The notes: a model not told the origin generated them from the letters alone. A stretch of 64,000 nucleotides of DNA from Sipunculus nudus (GCA_026874595.1 CM049306.1:91090642-91154641); one strand, 5' to 3'; numbered from the stretch's first letter, positions 37,936 to 51,900 are shown. A program made the numbers and translations.

Positions 37936-39059
37936 ACATGTGGGGGAGAGAGATAAATGCGAATATTATGCTTTGTAAGCCCAAGCGTTAACTGTTGTTC
38001 ATGTTAAATGTTAAATTAAATAAAATGATGTATCTTAATATAGAATAATCTTTTGCCTAGTTAATCATCTCATCTCTTACTTTGTATAAAATGTATGCAA
38101 AGGGCTTCAGGTATGATTATTATCTCCATCTGCATATAAAAAATATCAAATATAGTAAAATATATTGATGAATGTCTTTTTTTAAGTGTGCTTATTTGAT
38201 CGTTTCCTTTTTGTTACTTGGATTCTGTCCCTCAAAATAATTAAAATACTAGTCCATCAGATATTACGGGGGATACAAAAATGTCTTATCTGAAACTTTT
38301 GTTACGGTACTCCATAGAAAATATGATAAACCACGAGTAATTAAAGCTTTATGAGTCAAGTTATGGCATAGAACGGTGTGATTGTGCACACCGTCGGGTA
38401 TTCTGCCAAAACGGACACTTACCCGCCAGCTCACCAAGAATGCTATGTCTCATCTTATAATAGGTATGAAGCGAAGTCATCTGCATATATATGCGCATTT
38501 ATGTTGCTCTGGTATGTGTTTGTTGCACGTTATAAAAAACCCTAACTTAAACTGAACTGAATGTTGTGCCTGACACTCCGGTAACGAAAACCTGATACAG
38601 CGCCCAGCAGACATTAAACATCTCTTCATTCCACGTTTAGGTTTTTATAACCTTATTGATGTTAGTCTCGCATATTATTCTTCATCAACGGAATGTTTAG
38701 GTATTGGTGATTATAAGCAAATTTACATGTAACAAACGAATATATCACAAAAAGCATCTTCCAATAGTTGGTCCCTGTATTGCTTTCATGTGTCAATAAC
38801 TAATATATTCACTAGAGATATTAGTATCCAGTCATTCACCCATAACAAGTCCATCAACGTTTATGAGAAAGATGACTTTGAGATCATATGAGATAATATA
38901 ATATAGAGGAATAGGGAATATCTATATTTTGAAGGCTAATCAGAACCACAGAGTTTGCTTTCTGTAAGCCATATCTGCTTTAAAGCAGTTATTCTCTTCC
39001 GGCGAAATTTGTCGGACTAGGAAAAGATACATATGTTTTATTTTATTTTTCTGAATCAA

Positions 39060-40060
39060 AATCGATCTGTGGGACTCAGAACTGCTGACAAGAGGTCCAT
39101 GGGCCAGGGCGCTCAGCTTAATTTGACTGAGTGCTAATTTCTTTTCTTAAAGAAATATATTGTCTGTGAACATAGCCTATGGCTAATGTAACTATGTAAA
39201 AATGGACAGAAACTAAAAATTTCATGTTTCATAGGAGACATGCCTAGGACCCCCCTGTATTTCACAATAGAGAGTTCAAAGGAAAATGGAAACAATTTGT
39301 TCCCTGTCTGTCTTGGTGCTCAAAATTATGTTTCTTGTCCATAGCTCGCAGAATATAGGTCACCATGACCAAATATCAGGTTTCCAAGGAGAAATACCAA
39401 GAACTTCATTGAAGGTTAACTTAAAAGAGTCTAGAGCTAATAGATACAATTTGTGCTGTGTCTGACTCCTCAAAACCATGCTTCTATTCAGTAGCTTGCA
39501 GAATATTTTAGGTCACGATAACCTTATTTTAAACTTGAAAGGAGATTTGCCCAAGTCTTAGGCCATATGCAAACTAGTTGTACCCATCTGACGTTAAAGG
39601 TACTCAAATCATGTTTAGTCCTGTCACGTGCAGGTGTCCAGTGGGATTTGCCAGGATATCCCTACATGTTGTGTTTGAAGATTTTAGGGCTTATGTATAC
39701 ATTTTGTGCCCTTCCTTACTGTATTTGACATGTATTATAAGAATAAATTAAGTTACCTTATTTCAGGATTGAAAAAAAAGACATCCATAGCACCTCCTAA
39801 GACTTTTCAATATAGATTTAAAAGAAAATAGATATAATATGTGCTTTTTTTGTCCGGATGCATAAATTTGGTTTTTTTTTTGGCTCATAAATCATTGATT
39901 ATAGCCTGGGCACCACGACACAATTTCTGATTTCCAAAGTGATTTGTCTAAAACCTCCCTTGATTTTTTAAAAAAATTCTAGGCCTGATGCTCACAATTT
40001 GTGCCCATCTGACATTCAGGGTGCACATTTGACAACTTTTCCCCTGCAGGTTGCAGAATA
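39060..40060. repeat. Tandem ggtcaccatgacc repeat array (unit 2)
   Basis: Decayed ~150-190-bp units with 'tagctcgcagaatataggtc', 'caggtttccaaggagaaat' and 'tacaatttgtgcc'. It matches the longer array in unit 3 and a single unit in unit 1. Confidence 0.7.
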
Positions 40061-40079
40061 TAGGTCACGGTGACCCAAT

Positions 40080-40610
40080 GTCACAACCCTTTTCAAGAAT
40101 AGGGCCTTGTGGCCGTGAACTTTGACCCGCGACCTTAAAATCGAAAGGGGTCTTCATCCATGGATGGGTGAGCTATATTTGCAAGATGAAAGGTTAAATT
40201 GTTCACAAACTTTTTCAAGGTAGGCGGTGTGGCCGTGAACTTTGACCCCGTGACCTCAAAACCGATATGGTATTCATCCATAGGTGTGTGAGCCATATTT
40301 GCAGGAGGAAAGGTTTTGGTCAAAGGGTTAGGCTTTAAGTGGGTCCACAAGCCTTTTAAAAGAAGGGGGCCCTATGGCCGTGACCGTTGATCCCGTGACC
40401 TCAAGTCGATAGGGTTCTTTATTCATTAGAGGTTGAGCCATATTTTGCAAGATGAAAGGTTTTGTTGAACGGTTTAGCTTTAAATGGTTCGCAAGCTTTT
40501 TCAAGAAGTGGGCCTTGTGGCAGTATCCCTTGATCCTGTGACATTTAATCAATACGGTTACTCATCCATTGGTGGGTGAACTATATCTGCCAAATGAAAA
40601 TATACAAATT
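40080..40610. repeat. Tandem ~145-bp repeat, about four copies (unit 2)
   Basis: Same family as 4390-5700; 'gacctcaaaa.cgatatgg'-type phrases lie near 40137, 40253, 40398 and 40541. The copy number is about half that of unit 1. Confidence 0.75.
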
Positions 40611-40619
40611 CCTTTAAAT

Positions 40620-42780
40620 AATCGGAGGAGCAATTTGGCAAAGGCCTTTTCAAATAGAATGGAATAAAAATACCCCGTGAAACTAATATAGCAATGAAAT
40701 ATATCTATAACAATTAAAACAGTCTATTTCTTACTACGCATCAACCCCTTTGGTGAAGATAAAGGTCACTGGTCATAGGACTATTTTAACAGCTGTTATT
40801 CGTAAGTTGAATATTACAGAGTAAAGGTAACTATTAAAATGATGGTAACAACCCATGGTTGGCAACATTTCACACATTTACAGCCTCAAGCTTCAGGAGA
40901 AACAGAAGTTTGGCGCAAAAATTAATTTTTGCGTTTTTCCATAAATTTTATTTTTCAATCCTATAAAATCGTTGGCTCCCTTATCCACTTATGTATCAAA
41001 CTGTACGATCATATGAATTTTTTTATTAGAATATAGATAATTTTTATTAATGGAGTATACATGAAGAACCGTTGTGTCTTTATGAGTACTGAACCCTATA
41101 TGCAAATATCATTGCCTTAAGAACCTTATTTGTATCAACTATTTGGAGACAATTCCTAACTATGTATTTTTTTGTCAGAATTTAAATCAGTTTTATTATC
41201 TTAAATATATTCTGGTCTCTTTTCATTTGAAATTGAATGACCAAAGGAGACTTTTTTTTATATTTAAGAGTTTTGGTGCTTCTTATATTTTTTCTTTTAC
41301 ATTGTTTTGCTGAAAAATTATACACGGGGATAACAGGCTGAAAAGCTAAGAGTGTGATGAAAGATGAAGCCCTCAGCTTGAATAGGTACTCTGAACTTCT
41401 ACCATTAGGAAGGAGTTAACGGGGCATAGCATGGAAAGCCATAGCCATGGAGAGTCTTTCGTGCCATATATTATATTGTGCAAGAGTTATATGACCTTAA
41501 TGGGTGACAATAAACCTTGTCATTCTTTATATTATGATGTTTAATCAATTTCTATTTTGCATATAATGTTGATTTTCCATGACTAAAAAATAAAAGTCAT
41601 ATTTATTCTTCTATATATCCTATACATGTTCCCTTTGGATAGTATCTTGAAAACTTAGTCACTTCACAGTGTTGGTTTGTCGAAAGGTCGGTTGTAGTTT
41701 TGACATCATCAAAACATCACTTAGTCTTACATATGTATGTTTTATTTTTATTTTTAACTAGCCTATTCGTGTATTGTAATGGTATGTTTTTATGTTCACG
41801 AATGAATGAGAGAATTTGTCATTACTTGTATTAATCTGAAGCTGACTCTCCTTATAGTCTTATATAATACCTCTTAATTATTAAGGTAAATATTCTTAGT
41901 TTAATACATTGTATCATTAATATACCTCGAAAAGAAAGGCATTTAAATACCACACAACTCCCGGTATATCGTATGCGCAGAATAATGTAATATGTTAAAC
42001 AAAGAGCTGCAGCAGAGGATTGTGTAACCATGCGTGTTAATAATCTGAGCACAAAGGTTATGTTAATTTTGTCTTTTTCATGCTGCAAAGTTTATAATAA
42101 AGATAACAGAAATATATCAAGTATCTACTGATGACACAATGAATTTATATCGTGGCTGCACGTCCTGTGCGTGGTGCGTTAGGTGTAAGTTGAATAAAGT
42201 ATAAAATCACGCCGTTATAATAAAAAAACTAAACAACCACCATCCTTGAATTTGCTCTGAATAGGAATACACTATTACAGAGATATCATTAACATGTATC
42301 GGGGGCGCACATGTGTCATTTTTAAATATATGATTAAATAAGTGTGTGTCTGTTTATCAACAGTCAATGCATAAGGTGTCATTAAAATATTTACTGTTTT
42401 TGATAAAACAATAAAGAAGTGTAGGGCAACCCTAAGCATGATCACGAAACGAATCCGTTTAAATTACTGACCTGGCACACTTTCGTGAAAACATACTGTA
42501 TTAGAGATATTATTCTTGTCTGATTTTTGTTTGAAATTTTTCGATCAATTATGGAAAGTTTTAAATAAAACTGTATTCTAATTTAATATTAGATAGTGTG
42601 TGCACGAATATCCTGTTTATACACAGTGTGTGGCCTCATTGGCCCAATGTACTCCGTAATGTAACCAGTTAATCCTAGATTATTGTAAAAGACGAGCATC
42701 AAGTGAAGTGCCTGGTGTGGAACAGTTGGGGTATACCTGATGATGTTGCTCTAAAAATCCATGAACCTAAATGAAAATGC
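40620..42780. other. Intergenic, no gene seen
   Basis: 40620-41050 matches 8700-9100. The remainder is AT-rich and featureless, running up to the LRR relict. Confidence 0.45.
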
Positions 42781-42811
42781 TGGGTAACCTATACGACAAC
42801 AACTTCCATCG

Positions 42812-43540
42812 ATGGCGGTGGTCATACTACGTTTGTGTTTTTTAATGTTGTTTGAACTGGGTGTGTTAAACTGCCAAAGCGTTAATGCTAAGAAGACTTT
42901 ATTGACTGTTCAAACAAGAAAGTATCTAGTCTCCGCACATGGTAAACGCAGATACATCATTCAAGGGTGAAAGAGGTCAAACTGGCACATAATCCAATCA
43001 GTTATCTGGAGCAAGTTTATCATGCATTCACGGATGTTGAGAACATCAGCTGCTCAAACACAGGATGAACACAATGCCATCTATAACTCACGAGATTCTT
43101 CTTTCTATGGATTTGTCATACAACATGTTAGGAAATATGGTGAACTACAATATGCCTTCCTCCTTGATGAACCCCATTCTTGTTTACAATAACATATGCG
43201 TCGTAGACAGTTCCTCTTTTCGAGAACTCCCTAAGCTAGCTCGCCTAAACTAGCGTACAATTGTTTGGAATATGTTTACCTTGATTATTTCTCCAGCCAG
43301 AATTCACATATATCTAATGTTGATGAATAATTCGGCATAACTTGACCATAAGGTCACATAACCTGGAGAACTCAGTGGTTGGACAGGCTTCATTGGTTGG
43401 ATTTGAGGAATAATCGATTATTGCTGCCCTTGAATCATCCGCATGAGATCCTTCCTCCGACATTTACTTTTGAAGCGCTGTTCGTCGCCTTCGTTCACCC
43501 CGTGTTCCCCAAGCAGCACAGAAGCAGAAAAAAAATCATA
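42812..43540 (+). pseudogene. Broken leucine-rich-repeat receptor-like gene (unit 2)
   Basis: ATG at 42812 opens a signal peptide (MAVVILRLCFLMLFELGVLN) that runs to a stop near 42970. After frameshifts, ENISCSNTG resembles an LRR N-cap. LRRs follow: ILLSMDLSYNMLGNM, then LVYNNICVVDSSSFRELPKL, then a stop at the position of a conserved leucine, AYNCLEYVYLDYF, and WLDLRNNRLLLPL. The tail FEALFVAFVHPVFPKQH has a DNA counterpart in unit 1 at about 13556-13640. Likely a Toll-like or LRR receptor relict. Confidence 0.65.
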
Positions 43541-44862
43541 AATTTTTTTCTAAAATGAGAACTTTTAATAACATGTTATACGCTATGTGATATATTTGTC
43601 AAGGTAGTCATAGAGTAACTTGTCAGACTGAACATTCACCCAATCAATTTATTTTGTCTTGCCTCCGCCAGAGGTCACCCTGATATTCTCTAGTTATTAT
43701 GAATCAAAGCGCTGCTTTTAGTGATAATTTAACTTCCATATTTATTGTTTGGGCCAGTCATTTGGAAAAAAAGTTAGCCTTTTTTTAAAGTAGCTGTATA
43801 ACTTTGAAAATGCACACCTAAGGCAGTGGTAATTCACTTAAGTTGATCTGTATCTCTTTCGCCTTAACAGATGCGATGGATAGCAACATTCTCAGGGTTA
43901 TACAACAAGGGCAGGCACTGAGCAATCAATTGTAATCAAACCAGTCTGAGCCTGGTATCACATTTTGCATCCAACTCCAAGTTTTAAACCCCTTTACCCA
44001 GAATCTTGGCCCACTGTCGACCCTTGTGTTGAGGCCCCGAGAAACTTGTGGGACAAAATAGCGTTTAAATCGAGGGTCCTGGAAGAGCTGCGTAAGGAGA
44101 AGTTGGTCATTTTTAGCTCCAATACTTTAATCTTCATAATTAAAACTGCGACATGGACACAAACGCCTGTGTAGTTACTCAGAACATGGATCAATGTAAA
44201 ATCATAGTTGCTCCGTTTCAAAAGTAATGATATCACATCATTAACAAAAAAGGTACTTTCATTATATTACATTAGAGTCGATTAAAAAATGGCTCCTTTT
44301 CAGACGATCTTCATTTTAATCACTCTCTATTATTTCATGTCATTATTATATTTAAAAAAAAACTTAACAATTATAACACTAATAAAATTCCGCCAGCGAA
44401 TATACCTATCAAAACTATATGTTGTTTATCAGTTAATTGGAACACAATGTAAGAATTTGCAGTTTTAGCTACCTCTCAAATATCCTACCGCAGTCATAAA
44501 ACTCAATACGATTAATGTTTGGACACTTTTTGCGAAAAAAAATAATTTTATCAAAGAGATTGATCGCAGGGGCATCAAAACAGGGAGGGGGGAATATCAG
44601 CCCCCCCCCCCCAACTTCTTAACAAGAGGGGGGGGGTCAATATCGTCACCCCCCCCCCCCCGATTTTTAGAGATTTATAATTATACATTGGAAATTATAT
44701 ACATTAATAATTAGAATTAAAGATTTTTGTTCCATTTCTGAGTTAACTATGAAATATCACACATCTTAACCTGCTTTACAAAAAACATTAAATATACCTT
44801 TTTTGTTAAATTCCTATACTTAATCGAATGTATTCGAAACGGCTAACAGAGACAGTAATATA
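43541..44862. other. Duplicated DNA with G/C runs, no gene seen
   Basis: It matches 13600-14470. The stretch 44582-44661 has alternating G and C runs (ggggggg, C13, ggggggggg, C14) that are absent from unit 1. Small frames at 43965-44236 lie in unit-2-specific sequence without recognised features. Confidence 0.5.
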
Positions 44863-45005
44863 CAGTAAAACCTGTCTTATGCGGACAGTCAAGGGACTGA
44901 CATATTTTGTGATTAACAGCCAGGTGTCCTTATTAGGCAGTTTGAAATTAAATGTCATGGAGAAAAACATTCATTTCAGAACATGTGTTTATCAGCATGT
45001 ATTGC

Positions 45006-45053
<48 letters not shown>

Positions 45054-46045
45054 TATATGCGTAGTTTAGGGCTATTTCCTGAATCAAAGGTCCAATAATC
45101 GGAATGCTGGCTGTACGTGCTTGCTGGAACCATTTCTACACTGTGAAGTTGAGCTCCTCGTGCATTTTTTACTGCTGGTGCAGAAACGCTTTCTGTCACC
45201 GGCAGCATTTTCCTCGAAAGCGCCTAGATGGTCGGCTTTGCCCTTCAGAACATTCGCAATATGTGTCTATCCATACTTAAACTGGTCTGCCGATACTCGC
45301 ACACCTTTCTTTGAAATTTCACCGGCACGGACGTGTTTTACTTTCTCCGACAACGTGAGCTCCCGTCTGAGAGTACGGTTTCTAGCTCCTCGTGGCATTT
45401 TCCGGTACTATTCTTGCGTCGTTCGTTTGCGTTAGTCTCAATGACGATGTAAATTCAAAAAAAGGCAAGAGTTGTAATGACAGCTAAATATATAGGTGAA
45501 CGTAGTTTTCGGTGTTAAATAAACTTTCTTTGAATAATGAGCTTGTTAAAGCTTGCTTTCTTTTACGTACGATGGTTATGAGATTAAAGGGGGTTTGTCG
45601 GCCCTTGTCGGCCCTTGTAATCAAACTGCGAAATCAAACCAATCAGGGCAGCGAAGGCTTTAATTGACTCGGATTATCAGTTTGACTTATCATGACTATG
45701 ATCCCTTCATTAAGTCCGGGCTGGGCACAAAGAAAGGCTTTGTTTGCATTCATTTATTGCGTGATGATCACTTATGCGGGAAGCCGTTGCCTCGACATCG
45801 TCACTGCGTGAATTATTCACTGGCCATTCGCGGTCTACGCTTGGTAGCACATCAAAGCGTGACATGAACAAAGAAAAGTAGGCCAAGAATGTTTGACAGG
45901 AAAACACTCGTAATCTTTGTTGTAGTTGCGGACCAGAGATCAAAGTTTTTATCGGGCCTGGCCGGCGGACACTCGACCGCTGACCGTGTCCGTATTTACC
46001 AGGTTGATCAACCGTAAAAACACTGGCTTGCGCCAGCATCAGCTA
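44863..46045 (-). mobile_element. Tigger/pogo-like DNA transposon, degenerate
   Basis: The left end cagtaaaacctgtcttatg follows TA. A matching but diverged right end (accaggt...cactg) lies near 45997-46023, and the exact right boundary is uncertain (46023-46045). Unit 1 lacks the whole segment: its counterpart runs straight through near 14467-14490. It contains the broken transposase at 45062-45398. Confidence 0.6.
45062..45398 (-). pseudogene. N-terminal fragment of a Tigger-type (CENP-B HTH) transposase
   Basis: Translation from the ATG at 45396-45398 gives MPRGARNRTLRRELTLSEKV and later THIANVLKG and FEENAAGDRKR, the two helix-turn-helix region signatures of pogo/Tigger and CENP-B proteins. 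In another frame it continues EELNFTV, then a stop, then KWFQQARTASIPIIGPLIQE, which matches the CENP-B type HTH. There is an in-frame TAG near 45269, a frameshift near 45190 and another stop near 45140. The DDE catalytic domain is missing, so this is not functional. Confidence 0.75.
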
Positions 46046-46061
46046 TGTATGTATGTATGTA

Positions 46062-46064
<3 letters not shown>

Positions 46065-46122
<58 letters not shown>

Positions 46123-46333
46123 GTGTCCCTTCTTTGATTATCCTCCAACCCCCCCCCCTCCTCCCCCCTTGAAGATAAATTGACGCCACTAACTCATCCG
46201 ACCTACAGGGATCTTCACATCAGCTGTTCATCAACCCGTACGGGGTCGTTTGTTTTTAAGGATAGCTCAATGGTCTGTTGGTGTTATTGTCTTTAAATGA
46301 GGATGAGGGTATTCATACGATAAAAATGATCTG

Positions 46334-46394
<61 letters not shown>
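46065..46394. repeat. Two (AT)n microsatellites
   Basis: Runs at 46065-46120 and 46337-46394 within duplicated DNA downstream of gene 2. Confidence 0.85.
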
Positions 46395-46398
<4 letters not shown>

Positions 46399-47371
46399 CT
46401 AGATTTCAGTTGTTATTTGCTCGGGGTTTATAGGAATAGTCATAACCTGTGGGAAATAAGGGTGAATCACTGAGGTTCTAACCAGATGTTACCATTGTAC
46501 CATCGAGGGATCGGTATGTCGGGACCGGGGACATTCAGCTCTGAAGTACAACTCCTTAAGCCGGGTGCTCACTACCCGATTTTATCAAGCGACATTTTCG
46601 AACAATTTTTTTCGGCAGATTTTCTCAAAACCGACTCGATTAAGTTCGCCGATTTTGGGTCAAGATAATCTCATCATTTCGTTCTGCTTCTCCAAACTGT
46701 TCGAATCTGTTTACCGTTTTACGTAGATTTTGCAAACATCACGCACGTCGTGAGAATGTCGAGCGTATATGACAAAGGTTTTAAGACATTTTCGAGAGGA
46801 AAGCACGCACAAATGACGACCCGGGCTGCGGGAAACGTTCGTAAGAAATTTCATACCTTTTTTTTCAATTACCGCCGTACAAAATGCGACTCCCGAAAAC
46901 AATTGCGGACGCTTCCGGACCCCCGCGCATGTTAGCCGAAAGTTTGGAGACTGAATTACGAATGCTGGACTTTGCCATTGTTTGCAAATTGTTTGTGTGC
47001 CCCGTGAAAACACCACTTAACTGTTGTTTTATCTCTGACTAGTCGGCAACAGTCACAGCCCAGTTAGATAATGGTTTTCGTAAAAAAATGCCAGTCTTCG
47101 GATTATCATCTTGGTCGGTAAGATACTGTCACAAAAGAAGCTAACCTGGCCCTCGTACCAAAAAACATGGTAAATAATCGTATGGGAATACTCAAGAATC
47201 GATCAGATAGCTTTAGGGATGAACGCTATATATTAAAGGATATATTTTTTAAAGATTTTTTTTTGGCTGAGGTAATTATAACCTCCTCCATTTTTAATGC
47301 TTCTAAACTATGTACTATGAATGCATCTGCAGAGATCCATTCTGGTTTCGGATCAAGTGACAGGGGTTTAT

Positions 47372-47624
47372 ATTCGATTATCCTTGTTAACCACTCCTGC
47401 GGGTCCTTGGTGTGTATCAGTCCAATTGCTGGGTCATTACACCGAGGAACCCCCGAAAGGCGCACTCATTTGTTAGTGAAACACGACTGTGGGGCACAGT
47501 CTCACCAACAAACCTGCAGAGCGCTCACCCTGAATTGGGACCGACGGTGAAAAATCACACTGCCTCGGCTGAAATCCGATCTCCCTGCTTTGAGTCCTAT
47601 GCTCTACCCCTGAGCCACAGAAGC
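47372..47624 (-). mobile_element. tRNA-derived SINE (unit 2 copy)
   Basis: Counterpart of the unit 1 SINE at the same place in the duplicated block, with A-box 47601-47617 and B-box-like 47571-47584. It was present before the duplication. Confidence 0.65.
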
Positions 47625-48741
47625 GTGTAAAGGATATATCCTGATAGACTTGATGGACTGTGGCTCTGTCTATCGAATGAAGTAACCGTATGATAATGAT
47701 TATATGTTTTCAGTTAAGCCATCTGGATTTCAAGTAATACATTACGGGCCAGGAATAATGTCGTTAAGATATTAGGGTTAATCTCTGATATTCTACTCAT
47801 AAAGATTTTACCAATTTGCTTTGAATCATAAGCAGAGTGAGAGGACAGCAGCGTTAAAGTAAAACAAAAGGCTTGAATACTCTTTGATTTTGACACAGTC
47901 ACTGCAGGCAAGAATTTTGACAGGTAGCAGACACCGCAAAATAGAAAAGATAAGATTTATTTCGAACATATACGCGTATAGACATAGATAATTTGCATAT
48001 AACTAATATCGTTTCCTTAGACCATTTATAATAGACAAAGTCTCATCTACAAGGCGCTGTCACTATAAATGCCTGTTGCATTATATATGACCATTCACCC
48101 TATACAGAAGTAATATGTAGAAAATGTTACAATTTTTATATAAAGGTCCACTGAGCAAGCATTTAATATACCTTCAGTAGAAAAGTCAATAGCGTTGCCA
48201 ATAAAAAAGTTAATATACAAATATAATGTGTAGAAAATATCAATCATCTTTTCATATCCGTTCTCATGTGGTCAAAATACTGTGGTTGGATATTTTTTTC
48301 GCTAGGGTTCAAATTCAAGATCTTCGCGAAAAAAAATATATTAGCGTGGATAAGACCTTCGGAAATAATTTGAAAGTCATTGGCATCTTTTTTACGTTAT
48401 TTAAATGTTGCAGCGTCAGATATTAAATATAAAAATATATATAATAACAATTTTTTAACTTTACCTATAAATCAAAGATGGATACCGTAAATTGGCCTTT
48501 TTATATTGTTTGCTGATAATTAAGAAGAATTTACACTTGTTCGAAGATTCCTTAGCCCCTCGTCAAAACATTACGATTCCCGAGTATGTTTCATGTTTGA
48601 TACAATAATGGAAATTTCATTGTAGGTTATAAAATTTCAAGATCGCGATAATCGAGATCTCGCGAAACAGGGAACAGGTTAAAAATATAACCCCGCGAAT
48701 ATGGCGTCAACCACAGTATTCGTTAGTACTAGTGTCACTGA

Positions 48742-48965
48742 TTACACAAAGATGACACTGAAGAGCAAGCAGGCAACCATGGACACAGCAGTGACGACGA
48801 CCTGCGTCCCACCGGAAGTACCATCCCCCATCACAGCTCGGAAGAGGGCGTATATATCTTCTTTGTATTCAGCTGGGTATTTCATTCCTAGCTCATTAGC
48901 GCGCTGTATCGCCCAGGCACTCCCCTTCCCGTTGGCGATCCCTGACGCCAAGAGCCCGTAGGTGG
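48742..48965 (-). CDS. Gene 2 coding exon 3 (C-terminal helix and hydrophobic tail)
   Basis: This 224-bp exon follows the acceptor CTCCTCAG. It encodes TYGLLASGIANGKG through ...SVIFV and TAA. The hydrophobic tail differs from gene 1 at several positions but stays hydrophobic, as expected for a signal that only needs its physical character. Confidence 0.82.
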
Positions 48966-51900
48966 CTGAGGAGACAAAAACAGTTGTTCTAAATCAATAA
49001 AAATTCAAACCGGCAATCGTATTACACGGGTATTAGCATGTATATGATGGATGAGGTTTCTACTTTAATTATTGTTTATAGGTATTATAAATGCTGATGT
49101 AATTATTATTATTATTATTATTATTATTACTTTCTATATAATTAATACTTAGTTGTTTTTTTTTCTAGACCACGTTTCACCTGCTTCCGTTCTGATTTGA
49201 CTCTTCAAATTCGGCAGACGTATCAGTGGTGCACTCTTCTAGGACAAGTTTGTTTTATTTGGCGGGATAATTTCCTATTTAGCTGAATAATTAATAATTT
49301 TAATATTTCCCCATAAGGTGCCCCTTTTTCTTTTGTGGTGCAAGGTCCATGCCTTTGACGCTTTTTCAGGAGGCGCCTCGGGGATTTTCACTGGGCCAGA
49401 GCGCATGTCCTGCCCAAAAGGCATTTCCGTGAGATACGCGGTCACGCGGGTCCAGTGTAATCCCCATTGATCCCCATATTCATTGTAACGCCTCTAATGG
49501 ATTTTTTTTCTCTCTCAAAAGAAAGTAAAGGTTTTTTAATCAAGGGTTTTTTAGTCAGCACTGAGTCCAGTGATGTGACTACCGTTTGACACGTCTCTTA
49601 TGGGTTACAGGTATGTTGATTTTTATACATTCAAAGATATCTTTCCATGATAACCATGGTTTCAAAAGTTCGGCCAAGTCATATGTTTTATGATTTTTTT
49701 GTTCAAAAAGAAGCCCCACAACTTAATTATCATTCGGGTTGGGTGGGGTTGGGTGGTGGAGGGGTCACATATTTATGTTAAGATCCGGTGTTTGTAGGGA
49801 CGGCGAAACATCGAAAAATATCACAAATACATCTTTAAATTGAAAGCAAACTAGAATCTGTAGTCAGGGCGTACAGACCTCCACCAGAATCTCTTTTAAT
49901 ATCAGTAATGTGTTCATGTGTATGCGTTTCATGTGTGAATTGCAGAAGCGGATCCAGGGTGGTGTATGCGTTTCATGTGTGAACACTGCAGAAGCGGATC
50001 CGGGGGGGGGGGGGGGGGTGGTCCAGGCAGTCCGGACCCCCCCCCCCCCTTCTTCACCCGAAGCAACCTTTTTTAAGAATTTTAAACGAAATGTTGCGGC
50101 CTGGACCCCCCTCCCGTTTTTCGGACCTGATTACCTTTTTTTAGGAGTTTCATTAGTCCTCCTCCTCGGTTGAATCCCCCCTTTTCCTAAATCTAGGATC
50201 CGCCCCTGCACTATCATGCTTGAGTAACACGAGTTCACCTATATCTACGATATTTCCGGAGCACTGAAGCTGTCGGACCTATGCTGTTTATCGAAAAAAA
50301 ATACTTTTCAATTAAAAATTCGAACACCCTATACATGCCTCACATCTCTTCTAAAAATTGATTTTTTGGTGCGATTTATGAAATTTTTTCTTTCTTTGTT
50401 GATATTTTGAGGATGTTCCTGGAGAATTCTAGCAGAAGTAAACCTTATATCATACAAGTGAAACACATGACAAATGTTCCTGCAAAATCTTGGGATTAAA
50501 ATATGCTTCGTTTAGTACCTATCAGCTCATTACATAATATGTATCAGATAGAGCCGTGGATTTTCCACGGGTGCAGCCAGTTATTATTATTATTATAATT
50601 ATTATTTTAATTTACCATATAACGGAATCTTACATACCAGACAGAACTTAGTTATTCAATTGAATCATGTTTTCTTTTCATTACGATTTTAATATCTGCA
50701 ATTTAATGTAATCAGTTGTATTATAAAGATATTTTTCTATCTGCATCCTCTTATTCTCCCGCCTTCTTATATTATTACAGAGTGACTATAAAATTAATTC
50801 TAATAAAGACCAAATGTATACAATTTAGATTTCTGCACTTATGTGCTTTAAACTATATCGCCGTCTTTTGGGAAGCGGTAAACAGTTTTCCTGGAAGACG
50901 CACACACAAACGCTTACACTTGGATGGATAAAATCGAATTAAAACCCCTAAATCATCAAACTACGTCTTACTCCTGGAACTGGAAGCTTTTCGTATTGGA
51001 TATTAGGGTCGAACGAAGCGAACAGTCGTCTATCATATTTTTGTACAAAAGACCATCCATGAATAGCTTTCTACTAGTTACACTGCGTAACTCAGTCCTA
51101 ACATGTTTAAATTGGATGGTAAGACGCAAATAGCACGCGTCATATTCAGATGTAACATTGCAGGTGCCCTTTCAATCAAACGGAAAGGGGTTGTCAACTG
51201 AACTTCTAAAAAATCCCCAGATTTAATGGAGCAGTACACACTTACTTTCTGTCAAAGAAAATAGATGATGCCAACGAGTACATCTAAAAATTATGGTATC
51301 AGGGGACGCCACTAGATGTCTCTGTAGTGTGTTATAGCTGGAATTGCAGTTACAGGTGAGGTATTTGCTTGCATGAATCAGGTAGAACTAAACGAATAGA
51401 CGGGATAAGGTCCCAAAAGTAGTTTATATTTACAATTATTACCGTTTCAAAACATTCGAATGGGTTTGACAAATTGTCAATTATATTGTAGTATATATTA
51501 TTTGTGATATTTAAGAGAAAAATTTAGCAGATGGTACTAATTGATAAATTTAAATCTACTTCTTGAAAGTATTTTCAACTGCCGGGTGTCTTGACTAATG
51601 GGTCAGCTCTTTTGTTAATGTAGCTGTTAACTTACATCCGCGGGTAGCGCTTCCACAGTGGACTAACACAGGTCCTTTCCTGCCGGCGGCCAGGATTTTG
51701 TCTTTGTATTGCTCCCACATCTTTACGCTGTATCTCGTTGACCCACCTGTAAAAGAGGTTATAATTCATTATGACTGATATTTAATATAATTTCCCAATG
51801 AAAAGTGTAAAAAATGATGCTTCCTTTGCTGTGAACTTAGATTATGCCTTTGAAACATGTTATATTTTTCAAATATATTATTACACACTGATCCGACTGC

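Noticed and set aside
45710-46039. 109-residue minus-strand frame in the Tigger insertion
   Set aside because: Does not read as DDE transposase and lies between the transposase start and the right end; probably chance in GC-richer DNA.
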